Source: Camellia lanceoleosa
Taxonomy: Eukaryota > Streptophyta > Magnoliopsida > Ericales > Theaceae
DNA: 64,000 bases
NCBI GenBank assembly: GCA_025200525.1
Contig: CM045767.1
Span: 122,314,346 to 122,378,345, forward strand
Direction: 5' to 3'
A program made the translations under genes and the position numbers. The notes beneath the pieces are model-generated. The model was not told the DNA's origin and searched no databases. It saw nothing but the letters and a program-made list of their open reading frames with translations. Position 1 is the stretch's first letter. Every line of letters begins with the position of its first letter. Below, in pieces: positions 48,267 to 61,371 of the stretch.

Positions 48267-51200
48267 TTATATCTTGCATGAAATTGGACATTGGTTATGC
48301 TGCAGTAGTTGCATCAGTGGCCAGAATATATCCAATCTGTGGAAGCCCCTCGAAGCCTGTACTCATAGCAGAATAATATGCTTCAGATTACAAAAATAAA
48401 CAAAGAAGGGTACCCAAATTTGGTCAAAATAAGGTATGTTTTGTAGTGCAAGCTTTGTAATTATCAAGTACCTCAACAATGAAGTGAGCCCACGTATTGT
48501 TTGAACGACTCTCCATCATACCCTTCAAGATCGTCAACTCCAAACGACAGATAACCTCAGCAATCTCCATGAAGAGCCCATGATCATTGCAAAGCATCTG
48601 TTATAATCATCAGAGTTAGAACATCCACGTGAGAGCGCAAATCTAAGCAAATACAACATAACAATATCAAGCAATGGAACAGACCTCTATTAGCATGTGT
48701 CCTGGGTATTCAAGATCTTCCACAACTATGGGGCATACTTGGAGATCACTTCCCAGTTCAAAAGCCCAGCTTTTCCCATTCTTACTATCACCCTTGGTGC
48801 CAGATGTTTTCATATTCTTCCGACCAATTACCTGTTGACCAATTTAATTTGCACATATCTCAAAAACCTCAACATATTGCAATTCATACGTATATACCTG
48901 AATCTACTCAACTCTAATAAACTAAAAATGATATTGTTCAGACTAAGATCATATAATTTCCTTTTTTAAATAGTTAGTGTCACAAACTATTTGGTTGTTA
49001 ATCATTGAAGTCATGAACCATCCATTATCACGAGTTAAGAAATGATCTTGGTATATAAGTAAATAAAGAAAACAAACACACCCAAAAACACGCGTGCACA
49101 CCAAATCTCAAAACTAAAAGGAGGTGCCAATATTATGGTGTAGTGCAAGTAACCATTGAATTTCAAACAGAGACCCAGTTGAGAAATTTATGATTCATTG
49201 AATCATCAGAATCAGTGTTCTAGGATCCAATGAATATATTCTGTCAATACAGGTTGTCACTTAAGCCAGCTTCAGTAACCGACATGGTTGTTTGGCTCAT
49301 CAATTGCTGGTAGATAGCATATAAAACGATTCAGTCCAACAAGTTCAGGGGCTTCAAACACAATCTTTTTTGTTCACCAGCGAAATTTGTTTCTATCGTT
49401 CTCCCATTGCTCTCATATCAATAATTTTCTGTGCGCAAAAACTTAAAATAGCCTGCCTGATTACCCAGCGGATCCTAGTCTTCTAGTATATCCTTGGATA
49501 ATTGTGCTACAAAATAAAGATGAATACCCCATAAAGGTGATGTGACCAAAAAATAAATAAATCATAATTGGTAAATTAACCAAGAACAACAAAGTAGTCC
49601 TCCATGAAAGACTCCCATAATTTATTTAAGAGACCACCATCAAGTCAAGGAAATCCAGCAATCTCACAAAAATAATAATCTAGCCTATCTATGTATCAAA
49701 AGTTATGCAAGAAGTTAAAATACCTAAGCAACCTAAATAAACAAAGCCTCACACCTCTGCCACTTGGGACTGACTGAATTCTTCTAACCATCCAGCTTTG
49801 TCCTAGTAACATCCCCCAGGCATGCCATCATATAAATTTTTTCCCCTTGACCCATGTTCTTGTGAGCCTTCTAACAACCTCAATTTTAATCAAATCAGCT
49901 TATATTCAAATAACATTCCATCATTTTAACCTACATTGCTGCTACCTCTTGCAGCTGAAGGTAAATTCATTTCTTATTTTATCACTTCCTAAATGGGGGT
50001 TGAAAACCAAGTGTATTTTTCTCTTTAAGTTGAAACTGTTGAGCACATGTTTACAAAGTGAGTGTAGCCAAATGAGAACACACCCATTCGGAAAAACTTA
50101 TATATTAGAAAAAGCATCTTTAAACCCATCTTTAAAAGAGTTAACTTTTTGAGCCTTTTTTGGGCTGAAAAATGAAAAAAGCTGAAAACATTAAAAGTTT
50201 TATCGAACACTAAATTTTCAAGGTACAACTGCTTAAGCATAGAATTTTAAATTTTAAGCTAAATAAGATGCAAATAAGTTTTGCCAATGTTGAAGGAGTT
50301 TGCTTAAATATGTCCTCAAGTAAATTTATAATCTTAGATCCATCAGTGATTTCATATATAGTTAATCTGAAACAATACTAAATCCCAACTGATGGGATCA
50401 GTAATATCCCTTCTCAAATGCTTTTTATTTTATTTTTTATATCCATGATTCCTTTTTCAAATGCACACCAATACTTTTTGATCAAAGCTCTCCCTGGCTA
50501 TTTGAGGAGGCGTTCCTTTCAAGTTCTGGAAAATTTTATTCTTTTAGAATTCTGAGATTGATTCCCCAGAGCTCACTTTTAAGATGTCCTAAAAATATAC
50601 AATGAAATATGTCGTATTCAACCAATTTTTGGGTAATCAGCAGTTCAAAGGCCGGGCCAACCAGCAATATGGGTATTGAGGGAGGGGGGAGCCTTGCTTA
50701 TGGCAAGACATGAACCCTTGACCTCCTAGTGTGCTATCCTTTATTTCCAACTATTATCTGTGTCACAAAATCAAAATGATTTTATTCTACCGGACAAAAA
50801 GTTGACTTGTTAAAGAGATGGTGCACACATAAAGCTGAACAATTGACATGACCAGGAAAGAAAAAAAAATCCAAATAATACAGACAACCACTTACCTCTT
50901 GATGAACACACTGCCTTAATTTATCAGCCTGATCAGTAACACTTCTTAAGAACAGCATGTGCTTTATAGTTCTATCCAAGAGGCCATCAATGCTACACTG
51001 TATTTTTCAAGGAAAAGAAAGCACTCTATTATTTCAATGAGAGAGAGCGATAGAGATCAAAAGAGACAACCTATCTGAACTGCAACAAATGCAGACCCTG
51101 AAAAGCAATCACCTTTGAACTGTATGGGACAAGTTGCCGTAGTTCTTTGACCCTATCCAGGATCAATTGCCTATCCCTTGGTCTTGACCTCTGTTTTTCA

Positions 51201-52462
51201 CCTGGTCTAGCCCTTCTTTTGTGGTCATTAGAGAGCTTTGACCCTTTTCTAGTCTGCAGATAACCATTGGCTTTCTTCTTCTGCTTCTGTTCAGTCAATG
51301 CACTGATCATACTGTCAAACGAAGAAGATGGAGGAGATTCAGTAATAGCATTTTGGCAACCAGCAACGGATGCACTTGTCACAGAACCCCATGGAACTCT
51401 TTTCCCCTCCACAAATGCAGTTTCTTCAGGTTGACTTTGTGATTTGTTGGAAGCAGCAAATTGCCCCAATGATGTAATAGATAACTTGACATCATTGGGT
51501 TTTGTAGACAAATTATCATTCAAACCACCATGCATACTGGCAACTACAGCATTCAACTGATGTGCGTCATCTCTGTTGGCAAACAATCCACTGGATTCCC
51601 AGGTTGATGGCTCAATACCATGGTTAAGATCTTTTTTGAAGGTCTTGTTCGAGCTATTACATGCATCCTCACCTGAGAGAGATGAGTCCCACAGATATTC
51701 TTTGGTCTGCCCTAGGAAAGCAGGTCCAAATGCATCGTGCAGCTCATTGTCCATGGGAAAGTTAAAGAAACTATTTACATTTTCATGACCTCCATTATCA
51801 GGATCCTTGTCTACAAACGGCTGTTCCATCATATGTCCATTAGAATAAGAGTTGATAACTACATTGGAGTTCTGTCCAAATAAACCCACATTGTAGTTAT
51901 CAAAATAAGAGAACTGTAATTCTTTGTCCAAACTAGAAACTTCGACCACACTACCCTCAGTCATCACTGACTCTGTATCATTTAGTGATTGATTGAGTGG
52001 TTGTGATACTTCGATTAAACCCATAGATTGGACACTGATTTTGTTTTCCCTTGTGCTATTAAGATTATCTACCACCTCTTTTCTAGATATGTGAGGTGCA
52101 TCTTGAACCAGACACACACGTGTCATTTGATTAGTAGTTGACAATATATTGTTTGTTGGTTTGACATTGTAAACAGCCTTCGGATTTTCAGATTTTATTT
52201 TCTTCAAAGCAGTGGCTGACGACTCATCCAAGTTATTCATGTCAACAGGCACAAGTGACAATGATGTCTGAGCTACAAATTCCCTGCTAATAAAAGGTAA
52301 TATATCCATTGCATTCTGATAGGCATTGAACTTCTCTCTGACATAAGCAACCAAAGCCGGATATTCAGCAACCTGAAGTTTTGACAAGAGCCATACATGA
52401 GATGAAATTGAAAACCCAAACAGCAAGCACACACATAATCACAAAAACACATGTAGGCATGT

Positions 52463-52509
<47 letters not shown>

Positions 52510-55500
52510 GAAAAAGTTGTCCTTCACAGGGAAAGGAAGCAAGCATCACATTCATGGAACATGAATAAACCATGCAATGCTTTCAAAATCATGATGATCT
52601 ATGGCTTTGGCATCCTTGACATGATTGCATGTTGCACACGTTTCCATTATATAATGGGATACAAAAAGAACTGCCAACATCACTAAAAGAAGATTCAAGA
52701 AGGCATATGACCACAATACCAAGTAATGCCCTTGTATCGATGAAAACACACCTTTTCCAATGAGCCAAGTTGCAAAACTCCACATGGAACAACAGGCACT
52801 AGCAAAATCGTCTGCATGGGAACCACATGAAAAATCAACAAATTATTTATTCAGAGAAGCCAATTTGTGGTTCAACTGGTCAGAGGATACACCCTCCACT
52901 CACAATATATGAAGTTCAACCCACTGTTATAATGTAACTGAATAGTAAGTTACCTTGATACCAGCTGCAAGCTGAGGTAGCCATTCATCTGGACACTGCC
53001 AATGGAAGAATTACATTAAGATAATCAGATCACTACTGGCAGGACCATGGGCTATAGCCATTTACCCTTGGCAGAATTTTAGTCAGCTATGTCATTTTGA
53101 AACTCACCTCATGAACTACCTTAGATGTGAATTCACCAGCTGCTACATTGTCAAATAAAACCCAGCAATGTTTCCCTGTATATGCCACTTCACCAACAAC
53201 CCTGCTTAATTTCAGTGTTACAATCAGTTACCATTATCTGACAATGTCCTCCATATCAAACATAAGTAAAACACAGATCATATTATTTTGCTGTCACTTA
53301 AAATGGAAGCTGAAAGCCACCTGCACGGGACTCATGGGACTCCAGACATAGCCACATGATGTTTTCCACAAACAAGGAATCTAATCTCCTAGTTGTCACA
53401 TAAGCAACCAAGTGAGTGCATAGGGCATCATTTTTGCAGAAAGATGTCACAGTGGGTTACTTGGCATCTTAGTGGTTATCTATGTGGGTTCTTACAACTC
53501 ATTCATGTGGCACAATTTTGAGGTTTTACTCTGGCCTTATGGGATGCATGGGTAGTTTGAGTTATCTATGTCTTCTTTTGTCGATTTTAATGATGATCTT
53601 CAAAAAAGGATTTGACTACCTAGGGAGAGAATTGTTCATCCTGCAGCGAGAATTCTACCAGTCTTCTGTGTGGAGCTATATGGTCTCAGTCTTCTGTGGG
53701 AACTAAATGGTCAAAGTCTCTACAAGGTTGCTCGCTCAGTGTTTTAAGTTATTCGTCCATCCTTCCCAATCAAACGTCTACCATGGTTGCTTAAAATGAT
53801 ACCTCAACTAACAAAGTCAAATATTATGCAACTCATTGTGAGCAGAACAGTGTGTGACAAAGCCTGACAAAGCCTAACAAAAGACCCTTAAATTTGAGTT
53901 TGGAGGCTCCAAAGAGGAGTGACCAACATAACATTATAGGGTAATTAGTTATGATGTGAATATGTGCAAAATTACATTGAAGAGTGAGTAAATAAGTACA
54001 GTGTTACAATAACACAAGTCAAGCACAAGAATTTACCCTTCTCCCCATGGATATTGAACACTTTCCATATCAGCCACCACTTGGCCAATTGGATATTCAC
54101 CTGAATGTCCATCATGTCTACTTGATCTCCAACTAGATGAAACTATCTCATTGGATCCATCAAAGCAGATATCGTCCAGTATGCTTTCCATGTCTGCTCT
54201 CAGTTTCAGATGATCATAGCATCCATCTTCCCATGTCAAAAACCTGAAAGAACAGGCAACTCAACATCAACAACAAAGTAGCTAGTGTTTACCGTCCATA
54301 GTACTTGCCAAAAAAGAGATCATCCATGGCACATGCTCAGTGCAGACCATTATCTATAAAAATAATTATTTTAATATGTAGAGTAATAAAATAAAAAAGA
54401 AAGAAAAATACTCCCATATGGATTTATGACGAAATTACTTCCTACAATTTCTGGACATTGTTTAAAATGATACTCCACATTCATATTTTAACAATTTTTC
54501 CCTAAAGTGAAAAAGGGATTAAGCTCTTTACAGATGCTATTTGTATGAAAATAAGTGGATAATCTAAAATACCCAAAAGATGCTTATGTTACAGAATTGC
54601 AGATCCGTTAGAACTATGTCAGAATTACAGGTAGTAGCAAAATGGTCATAAGCTCATTATGGACCTAGTAAAAAATGTATACTAGAATCAGACCCCTAAA
54701 AAAGCTTAGTAATAAGTAACAAGAGAGGGAAGATCAAGTTTGTCAACTGGTTAATACTTATAAAAAAAAAAATACATGTCCAACTCTAATTTTTCAGCCG
54801 TCCAAAAAAACATCCTAAGATTTGGCTTACTATGGACCCAAGTGATACTCACTCCCTCACTCCCCTTTATCACATGATATAAAACCAATGTCATATACAA
54901 AATGCAAAATTCATTTGGCAACATTTTCTAAAATATATAATCTCATCAAAGTGATTAAATCAGAGACTAGCATTGTGATATAGAGCTGTAGGTAGGTACT
55001 AGGTAGGCAGCTAAAATCAACAAGAAGTTCACATGAAACAATGAGTCAAGAACATACGAACTTGGCCAATGCTAACCATCTATTCATTAGTCCAGACTTC
55101 TGAACAAAGAGCCAAGTTTATTGGGTTGAAACAGATATTATCCAAATTGAATTACATTCCAACATAAATACACAAACTGGGATGCAATAAAGGTAAGCAA
55201 TACTCTTATCATTAATCTCTAAGGCCATGTTTGTTTGGGCGGACTGGATTAACATTCCCATGACTAATAGTCCTAGGACTACGAATTCGTTGGATTATGT
55301 ATCCTATCTTAACTAATAATCAAGTTTAAAATAATTAATCCGTACTTTAATTGTTTAACCAAACATCGGATTAACAATTTTATTGGACTATTAGTCCAAT
55401 CCCAAGCTCATGTCCACCCAAACAAACATGACCTAAATGTAAAGAGAGTATAAAATCAAATCCTCTCAATTAAACACTAAATGAGTCTTAGGATTAGCAA

Positions 55501-55775
55501 TAATATATAATTAAAAAAAAAAAGGAGTAAATTTTAAATAGAATTTATACAATGAATAAAAGTAGGTATAACATTATTATAAAAGGATATGAAAAAATAA
55601 TAATAATAAACTAAATAAAGAACCCAATTGACCTTGTTTCGTACAGATCTTTCGAAAAGAAGTGGCTTAGAACTGACATTTCATTCTGCTGCTGAAGCTT
55701 CCAAAATACTGCATAATTCCAACAAGAATTGTGGCACAGACTCCACAGGAACTGCCTCAGTGGGGTAGTCCCCAT
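48267..55775 (-). CDS. LHW-type bHLH transcription factor, 10 coding exons
   Basis: Minus-strand exons: 55775-55678, 54243-54037, 53201-53108, 52995-52954, 52811-52752, 52372-51113, 50997-50896, 48831-48685, 48597-48472 and 48356-48267. All introns are GT-AG and the phases fit, giving 741 residues and TAA. The start MGTTPLRQFLWSLCHNS and WNYAVFWKL, TWEDGCYD and VQYPWGEGVVGEVAYTGKH form the N-terminal MYC-type domain (residues 1 to about 167). The long exon 6 (168-587) is the variable region. The basic and first-helix part KRRARPGEKQRSRPRDRQLI with DRVKELRQLVP ends it, and exon 7 (CSIDGLLDRTIKHMLFLRSV) completes the bHLH. Exons 8-10 hold the ACT-like tail (WAFELGSDLQVCPIVVEDL, RLDIFWPLMQLLQ). 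LHW and its paralogues (LHL/EMB1444/bHLH155 group) act in the nucleus, pairing with TMO5-type bHLHs to drive periclinal division in vascular cells. Which paralogue this is cannot be settled here. Confidence 0.95.
48832..50895 (-). other. Intron 7 of the bHLH gene
   Basis: 2.06 kb between the second bHLH exon and the ACT-like exon. It has no coding similarity that I can see and no defined transposon. The AAAAGTTTTATCGAACAC block around 50195 resembles MITE text but lacks a partner. Confidence 0.6.
52460..52508. repeat. (GT)n(GA)n compound microsatellite in intron 5
   Basis: About 14 GT units (52460-52487) followed directly by about 11 GA units, inside the intron 52373-52751 of the bHLH gene. 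Likely polymorphic in length. Confidence 0.92.
54244..55677 (-). other. Intron 1 of the bHLH gene, containing a Tourist-like MITE
   Basis: 1.43-kb first coding intron with the donor GTCAGT next to the split Met codon AT/G. It contains the TAA-flanked MITE at 55223-55433. Confidence 0.75.
55223..55433. mobile_element. Tourist-like MITE in intron 1 of the bHLH gene
   Basis: Flanked by TAA on both sides (55220-55222, 55434-55436). The ends are GGCCATGTTTGTTTGGGCGG and, inverted from the right, GGTCATGTTTGTTTGGGTGG. 211 bp, non-coding. Confidence 0.85.
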
Positions 55776-55852
55776 ATGTTAATTTCTCCAGAAACAAAAA
55801 AGTCCAGTTGATCAAATACTTAAATCAGTCAAATAATTGCTTAAAACTCTGA

Positions 55853-55948
55853 CTAACTGCCCCGATATGAACCTCGCCCTGCTTGTTTAATCCGCAATCC
55901 TGCTCTTCGTTTTATTGGTGGCCCCGTCAAAGTTGATCGCCACCCCAT
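55853..55948 (-). CDS. Upstream ORF 2 in the bHLH leader, 31 aa
   Basis: ATG at 55948, stop TAG at 55853, ending 77 bp before the main ATG. The peptide starts MGWRSTLTGPPIKRR and ends KQAGRGSYRGS. It is strongly basic and not low-complexity, with a codon-like composition. A good acceptor (CATCTTTAG, then ACGC) places a likely leader exon start at 55994. Arabidopsis members of this bHLH group are known to carry conserved-peptide upstream ORFs. Whether this peptide is the same one needs alignment. Confidence 0.55.
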   Translation of the reverse strand: MGWRSTLTGPPIKRRAGLRIKQAGRGSYRGS

Positions 55949-56235
55949 GGCTAAACCCCTCCCAGAAAATATGTGACCGCAGATGTAAAAGCGTCTAAAG
56001 ATGGCAAGATGTAATGAAGAAAGTTATGTTTCTACCCTTTTCCAATGAGCTCTCCATCAATTTACAACTAATAATGGAGTCCAAAATTTTGTAAAAAGAG
56101 ATTAGACTCCCTGTGAACCACAATGATACGCTTCAGCTTCAAATCTGCCTTTTGAGGACGATGAAAAACCTTTACTTTAAAATATTAATGTGTATAAGCA
56201 ATACAAACAAATGACCTCAAAGAAGTCAAACTCAC

Positions 56236-56272
56236 AAGATCGATATTTTCAAAGTCAATGCAAACCAGGCAC
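56236..56272 (-). other. Possible short leader exon of the bHLH gene
   Basis: 37 bp between a good acceptor (TATTGCTTCAG) and a consensus donor (GTGAGT) on the minus strand, upstream of the first coding exon. In one frame it reads CLVCIDFENIDL. It may be an alternative 5'-UTR exon. Transcript evidence is lacking. Confidence 0.35.
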
Positions 56273-57264
56273 CTGAAGCAATAAAACCAATTAACATTAG
56301 GTAGTTGCAACAACAAAAACACTCTGTCAGGTTGCTAACAAATTTTTTTTTTTTGGATAAATAAAAGGTTGCTAACAAAATTGAAGATTCAAAAAAGGAG
56401 TACAAAATCTTAACCAAATTATATTAGGTGGCCGGCCTTGCCCCACTTGTCGGAAATCAAAGAAACATAATAATTTTCTTTTCTTTTCTTTTTTTTTTAA
56501 AATCAGTAAAGCAACTTGATAATCGAAATCCAATTTGTTTTCTCTTCTATTCTACAGTTTCTCGGCAACCAAACACAGGTCAAGCGAAATGCGAAAATAG
56601 ATTTCAACCGCATATAGTTTTAAAGGAATCTCCAATCCCTGACCCAAACCTAAATTTGGGTATAAACTCTCAAATCCTTGACCCAAACTTACACCAACTT
56701 CAGCTTTAATCCAATTTTTACCCAAATTAAGGAAGATTAAAACTTTCAAGGCTATTTTGTGGCTCTCAAATTTACCACTTTGCCAAGCTTTTACTCCAAT
56801 TTATGTTTAAATCTGAGTTTGTCATCAGACTGGTTAATGTTAGGCCATCTCCAACCCTTACTCATATTTGATATAGACTACTCCAATGGCCAAATTCAAA
56901 TTTAAGTAAAAGTTTTACAAGGGGCACAACTGTAAATTTAGAAGCTACTATATCATCCCAAATTGCCTTTAGAAATTTGAGTTTAAAAAAGGGAGATCTC
57001 CCTTGATTTGGATCAAAATTTGAGAAAAACTCATTTTGGTATGAGTTTGAGTAAAGGAGTGGAGAGAGATTTTGAGCATTTTTACTCAAATTTTGATTTA
57101 GGGCTGGAGAAGATGACCTCTACTACAAAAAAATGAGATTTGACCTACTACAACTGCGTTGCTTATGATAATGAAAATCATGTTACTTTCTCACCTGTTC
57201 TAGTAATTTTCCCGGCAGCCAAACACAAGTCCAAAAAAAAAATAATAATAATGTAATTTTATAC

Positions 57265-57470
57265 CTAGAATTGAAGAGAGTTCAGCTGAAAGGGCGTCTA
57301 GTGAGTTCAATTTCGGTAGCCTCCATGGCCTTCACGAAAATCATACCGAACCTCAACACAGAGAAACGATTGTAGATGTATGCGATGATACTGATGAAGA
57401 CGAGAAATGGAGGAGGATGAATCGATGAGAAGGAGTGGCGAGACTGGCACTTTTTCACTCACTCCCACTG
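57265..57470 (-). promoter_or_regulatory. Probable first (leader) exon of the bHLH gene, with upstream ORF 1
   Basis: A CT-rich minus-strand segment ends at the donor TTCTAG/GTATAA (57265). It includes a 20-codon ORF at 57344-57282 (MIFVKAMEATEIELTRRPFS, then TGA). The minus-strand stretch around 57480-57400 is pyrimidine-rich, as transcript leaders often are. The transcription start is an estimate. Confidence 0.5.
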
Positions 57471-57479
57471 TGTCTGTCG

Positions 57480-58837
57480 CACACTGGGCTTTTTTTTTCC
57501 GTTGATGATTTTTATGTGTAGGGGTTGTTTGGGAGAGATAGTTGGGTTATATGGCTTATTTTGCAAAACAAATAAAAGTACTTTATTACAGTATTTTTTA
57601 AAATTTTTATAGGTTATATCAGTGTTTGGTTTGAGTTTTTTGGATTAAATTTTTTAAAAATTGAATTTTTTGGTTTTTGTAGTCTTTTGTTTTTAGTGAA
57701 TATTTTTTAAATTTTAAATATTTTTTTTAGTTTTTTAAATGCACCTTACTTATATGTATCTAAAAAATAAAAAATTTGTGAAAAAATATTTTAAAAAATT
57801 AATAAATACATAAAAATACAAAAAAAAATATATTGAATTCTTGTATGTTTTTAAATTTTTTGTATTTAGTGAATTTTTAAAAGATTTTTTTATAATTTTT
57901 TTACTTTTTAGGTGTATTTATGTTAGGTGTGTCTAAAAAGTAAAAAAAAATTGTTTAAAATATTTTAAAAAATCAATAAAAACAAAAAAATACGGAAAAT
58001 AAGAATGTACAATTTTCTGAAAAGTATTTTCTGAAAAATGAAAACAAGCAAGCTGATTTATTTTTTATTTTTTTATATAATTTTTAAAAAAAATTAAAAA
58101 TTTGACTTTTAATCTACTTTCTAAAAGTAAAATATGTTAAGATAATAAGATAAAATATCATATATAATTTATAATTATTTTATTTTTTTTAAATGATCAA
58201 ATTAATTATAAAAAAATTAAATAATTTCTCAAATATAATTATTTTAATTAAATTAAAGAATTAAAAAATTAATAGTGAAGTGAACATCTCAAAATAGGTC
58301 ATACTGGCCCGCTTGCTACTGGTGTGGTGGACACTTTTTCTCTCTGTGTGTATCGGATTTCAAATTGTCTAAAGTTGGATTTGATAATTAGGAAAGGGAC
58401 ACAAATGGAACTCTGGCCCCACACACTCGTTGAAACAAAAAAGTACCACTGGTTTTACACGCGGGTCCAACGTAAAATTACAAGGGGTTGTTTTAGGAAG
58501 ACGGTAAAAAGTGATTTTTTGAATTTTTAATTAAATTTTTGGTTTTTTTAGATAAATGGTTTGGGAAGTTGATAAAAAGTGACTTTTGACTTTTTTGATT
58601 AATGTTTGTTTATGATGTCAAATCATAATGAAATGACCAAACTACCCCTATTTATTTAAAATATTTACAACTTCCCCTATGTAACACATTTTGACCCATG
58701 AGGGGTAAAATTGTAATTTCACCGTTGGCTACAAACCAATTTCCCAAATGAAAAAAAAGACAAAAAAGCCAACTTTTGACTTTGGCTACTAACCCAAAAA
58801 AGTGGCTACTAACCATGTTGCCAAAATAGGCCAAAAG
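57480..58837. other. AT-rich intergenic DNA with MITE fragments
   Basis: 57640-58060 repeats the words TTTTTAGGTGTATTTATG and CTAAAAAGTAAAAAA, also seen near 61.6 and 62.9-63.4 kb, so this is a dispersed AT-rich repeat. 58550-58830 has GGTTTGGGAAGTTGATAAAA on the left and CCAATTTCCCAAATG on the right, a likely decayed MITE. No gene seen. Confidence 0.45.
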
Positions 58838-58994
58838 AAAAATGTTTGAGGACTCTAATTTTTGTGGTTTAAATGGTTTAAAATTGTCAAAATGATGTCG
58901 TTTTGACAAATTTAATGTTGTTTTGTACTCAAAACGACGTCGTTTTGGTAAATTCGAGCCATTTGAGCCACAAAAATTAGGGCCCTCTACCATT
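58838..58994. mobile_element. MITE of the GGAAAATGTTTTG family
   Basis: Starts AAAAATGTTTGAGGACTC, and the right end inverted reads AATGGTAGAGGGCCC. The inner arms share AATTTTTGTGG(T/C)T(T/C)AAATGG. A perfect palindrome AAAACGACGTCGTTTT lies at about 58928. No target duplication remains. 157 bp. Confidence 0.72.
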
Positions 58995-59696
58995 GTTGAT
59001 TATAAAAATGATTGAGGCCTCAAATTTTTTAGCTCAAATTTGGCTCGAATTTGTATTTTTTTTATTTTATTATTATTTTTTTTTTTTGCTAGGTTGATAC
59101 TTTGCTTGTTATTATTATCATTATTATTTTTATTATTTTTTTTTGTAATGTATTAACCCAGAAAAAAAAATAAATAAATAAATAAATTGCATTCGAGGCA
59201 ATTTCAAGCCTCATTTTCGAGGCCTCAATCAACGCCCGTAAAATTATTAGGCAAAATATAAAAACGTGGAGAATGAAAAAATAATTATAAAATAATAAAT
59301 TTATAAGTGATTTATATATTTAATTATATAAATAAATCTTATATCTTTATCAGTTGGAAAAAAAAAAAAAAATCATTCTTCACTTTTTAAAATTTTCCCA
59401 AATTATTATCTATGTAATGTATAAAAGAAAAAGGAAAAAAAACTATTAGTAATAAATAAGGACAATTAAAGTCCAGTGACAAAAATATATATATATATAT
59501 TGATAAAAATGTTTATAATTTTAATTATTAATATTCATAATATTTAGCTTTTTTTTTTGTAATGAATTTTTTCATTCCCACTCTGCAGTTTTGTTGTCCT
59601 AATAAATATTAATGATTATTATTTTATCAAACCAACCATTAATAGCTACACCTCAACTCATTTAAATTTGACTATTTTTCTTAATAATATTTTGGC

Positions 59697-60060
59697 TTCG
59701 TTCGGGAAGTGGGTTGACTTTTTTACTATTTTAGCCTATAGCTAAAAAGCTTTGTTTAGGAATGGCTTTTTGACTTTTTGTAAGAGAAAGAATATAATGA
59801 TTATGAATTGAATGTGATATTTTGTCTTAGGCCCCGTTTGGGTAATGGTTTGGGGCTAAAATAGCCACAAAAGACAAAACAGGTTATTTTAACCCCAAAA
59901 AAACAAAACATCACATCCAACCCATAATCATTACACTCTTCTCTCACAAAAAAACTCAAAAAAGTCAAAAAGTTAAAAAGCCCTTTCCAAATCAAGCTTT
60001 TAAGCCCAGGCTAAAATAGCCAAAAAAAGCCAAAAAGTCAACCCACTTCCCAAACCCACC
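59697..60060. mobile_element. Fold-back MITE, apparently composite
   Basis: The left arm GCTTCGTTCGGGAAGTGGGT pairs with the right arm ACCCACTTCCCAAACCCACC (inverted). Pairing continues inward through GGCTTTTTGACTTTTTG and its inverse. Within it, TAGGCCCCGTTTGGGTAATG near 59830 looks like the end of a second element. No clear duplication. Confidence 0.6.
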
Positions 60061-61211
60061 CTTATTGGGTTAAAAAGTCTATTTTGCCTTTTTATGACTA
60101 AAATAGTCTCAAACCCAACCCAACTCAACCCAACCCATCTTTCCAAACAAAGGCTTTGTTTGTTTTGGTGAAAATTATTTTATTTTTAATATTTTTTTAG
60201 ATTTAGTACAATAAAAAATAAAATTTAATGAAAAATATTTTATATTTTTATAAGACAAAAAAAAAACTTCCACACTAAAATATCAATACCACTACTACCA
60301 TGGTCATGACCAACATCTATCATTGTCACCGCCACTCCATCACACCACCACTATCATCACCTTTACTATCTCCATACCATCACTACGACCACCACTACTG
60401 CTATTGCTGTCACTGCCACCCACCCCAACACCTCAACCTCCACGTCTACCCAATCGCCGTTATTACTATCATCACTAATGCAACTATTAGTATATTAATT
60501 TTAAAAATACAACCAAACATAATAAAAATATTTTTTGTAGAAAATATTTTCTAAAAAAATTATGTAAGAAAATATTTTTCACCGAAACAAATAAAGTGTA
60601 AATGAATTAGAGTCTAATTTTTAAACTCGTTCATGAAGCAAATGAAATACTTACTGGTTAGTATTTTTTTATAATTTATTCATGATTTTTTTTCTCTTAA
60701 TATACAAATTAATTTAAGTTTAATTTTTTTAAGCTTAAGTTCAGTTTGTTTATTTAGTCGAGTAGAGTTTAAATTTTTCAAAATACTTAACAAGTTGAAC
60801 TATTACTTGACTCAACTAATTTTTAATGAACCAAACACGAACAACCCAACGATTCTTGTTTAGTATCTATAGGCCTCACAAAATTCAATTGTTCATATAA
60901 CACTCACAACTTTAAACAAGATTTAATTTTATTTATTTATTTTTTAAAATAAATTAACAATAATAAAAAATGATATTTGATATGGGATTTATTTGATTAG
61001 AGCACATCATATTTAAAATAATAATAATTTAATTAACTCCTCATCATATAAAAAAATCAATAATAATATTTTAAAAATGAAGATTTTAAAATAAAATATT
61101 CTCATTTTGATTCAATAACCTAGACAAATTTCTAGCATATAATTTGACAAGAAGAGTAAATTTTCTATAATTGGAACTATATGAGATAATGCCTATTTGA
61201 AATGTTGGCCA
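60061..61211. other. AT-rich intergenic DNA, no gene seen
   Basis: 60270-60450 is a CACCA/CATCAC low-complexity tract that yields an artificial His-rich frame. The rest is AT-rich with no defined element. Confidence 0.5.
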
Positions 61212-61221
61212 ATAGCACGAA

Positions 61222-61371
61222 GAAAAATGTTTTGTGGCCCTAAAATCTGTGGCCCTAATGGCCCTAATTTCCTGTTTGGGTAAGTTTGTTTTTTTTTTTT
61301 CTTTTTTTTTTACCTGATATGAAAATTAGTGCCATTAGGGCCACAGAAATTAGGGCTACCAACCAAAGCCC
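61222..61371. mobile_element. MITE of the GGAAAATGTTTTG family
   Basis: Flanked by a perfect 10-bp repeat ATAGCACGAA (61212-61221, 61372-61381). Left end GAAAAATGTTTTGTGGCCC. The right arm inverted reads GGTAGCCCTAATTTCTGTGG. The arms share CTGTGGCCCTAATGGC. 150 bp with a T-rich centre. Confidence 0.85.

Noticed and set aside
49000..50895. Search for an extra exon in the long bHLH intron 7
   Set aside because: The flanking exons join in phase and match the family order without one, and no conserved frame was seen.
51576..51788. A plus-strand frame within the bHLH exon
   Set aside because: Antisense shadow of exon 6, whose minus-strand reading is open for 420 codons and matches the family.
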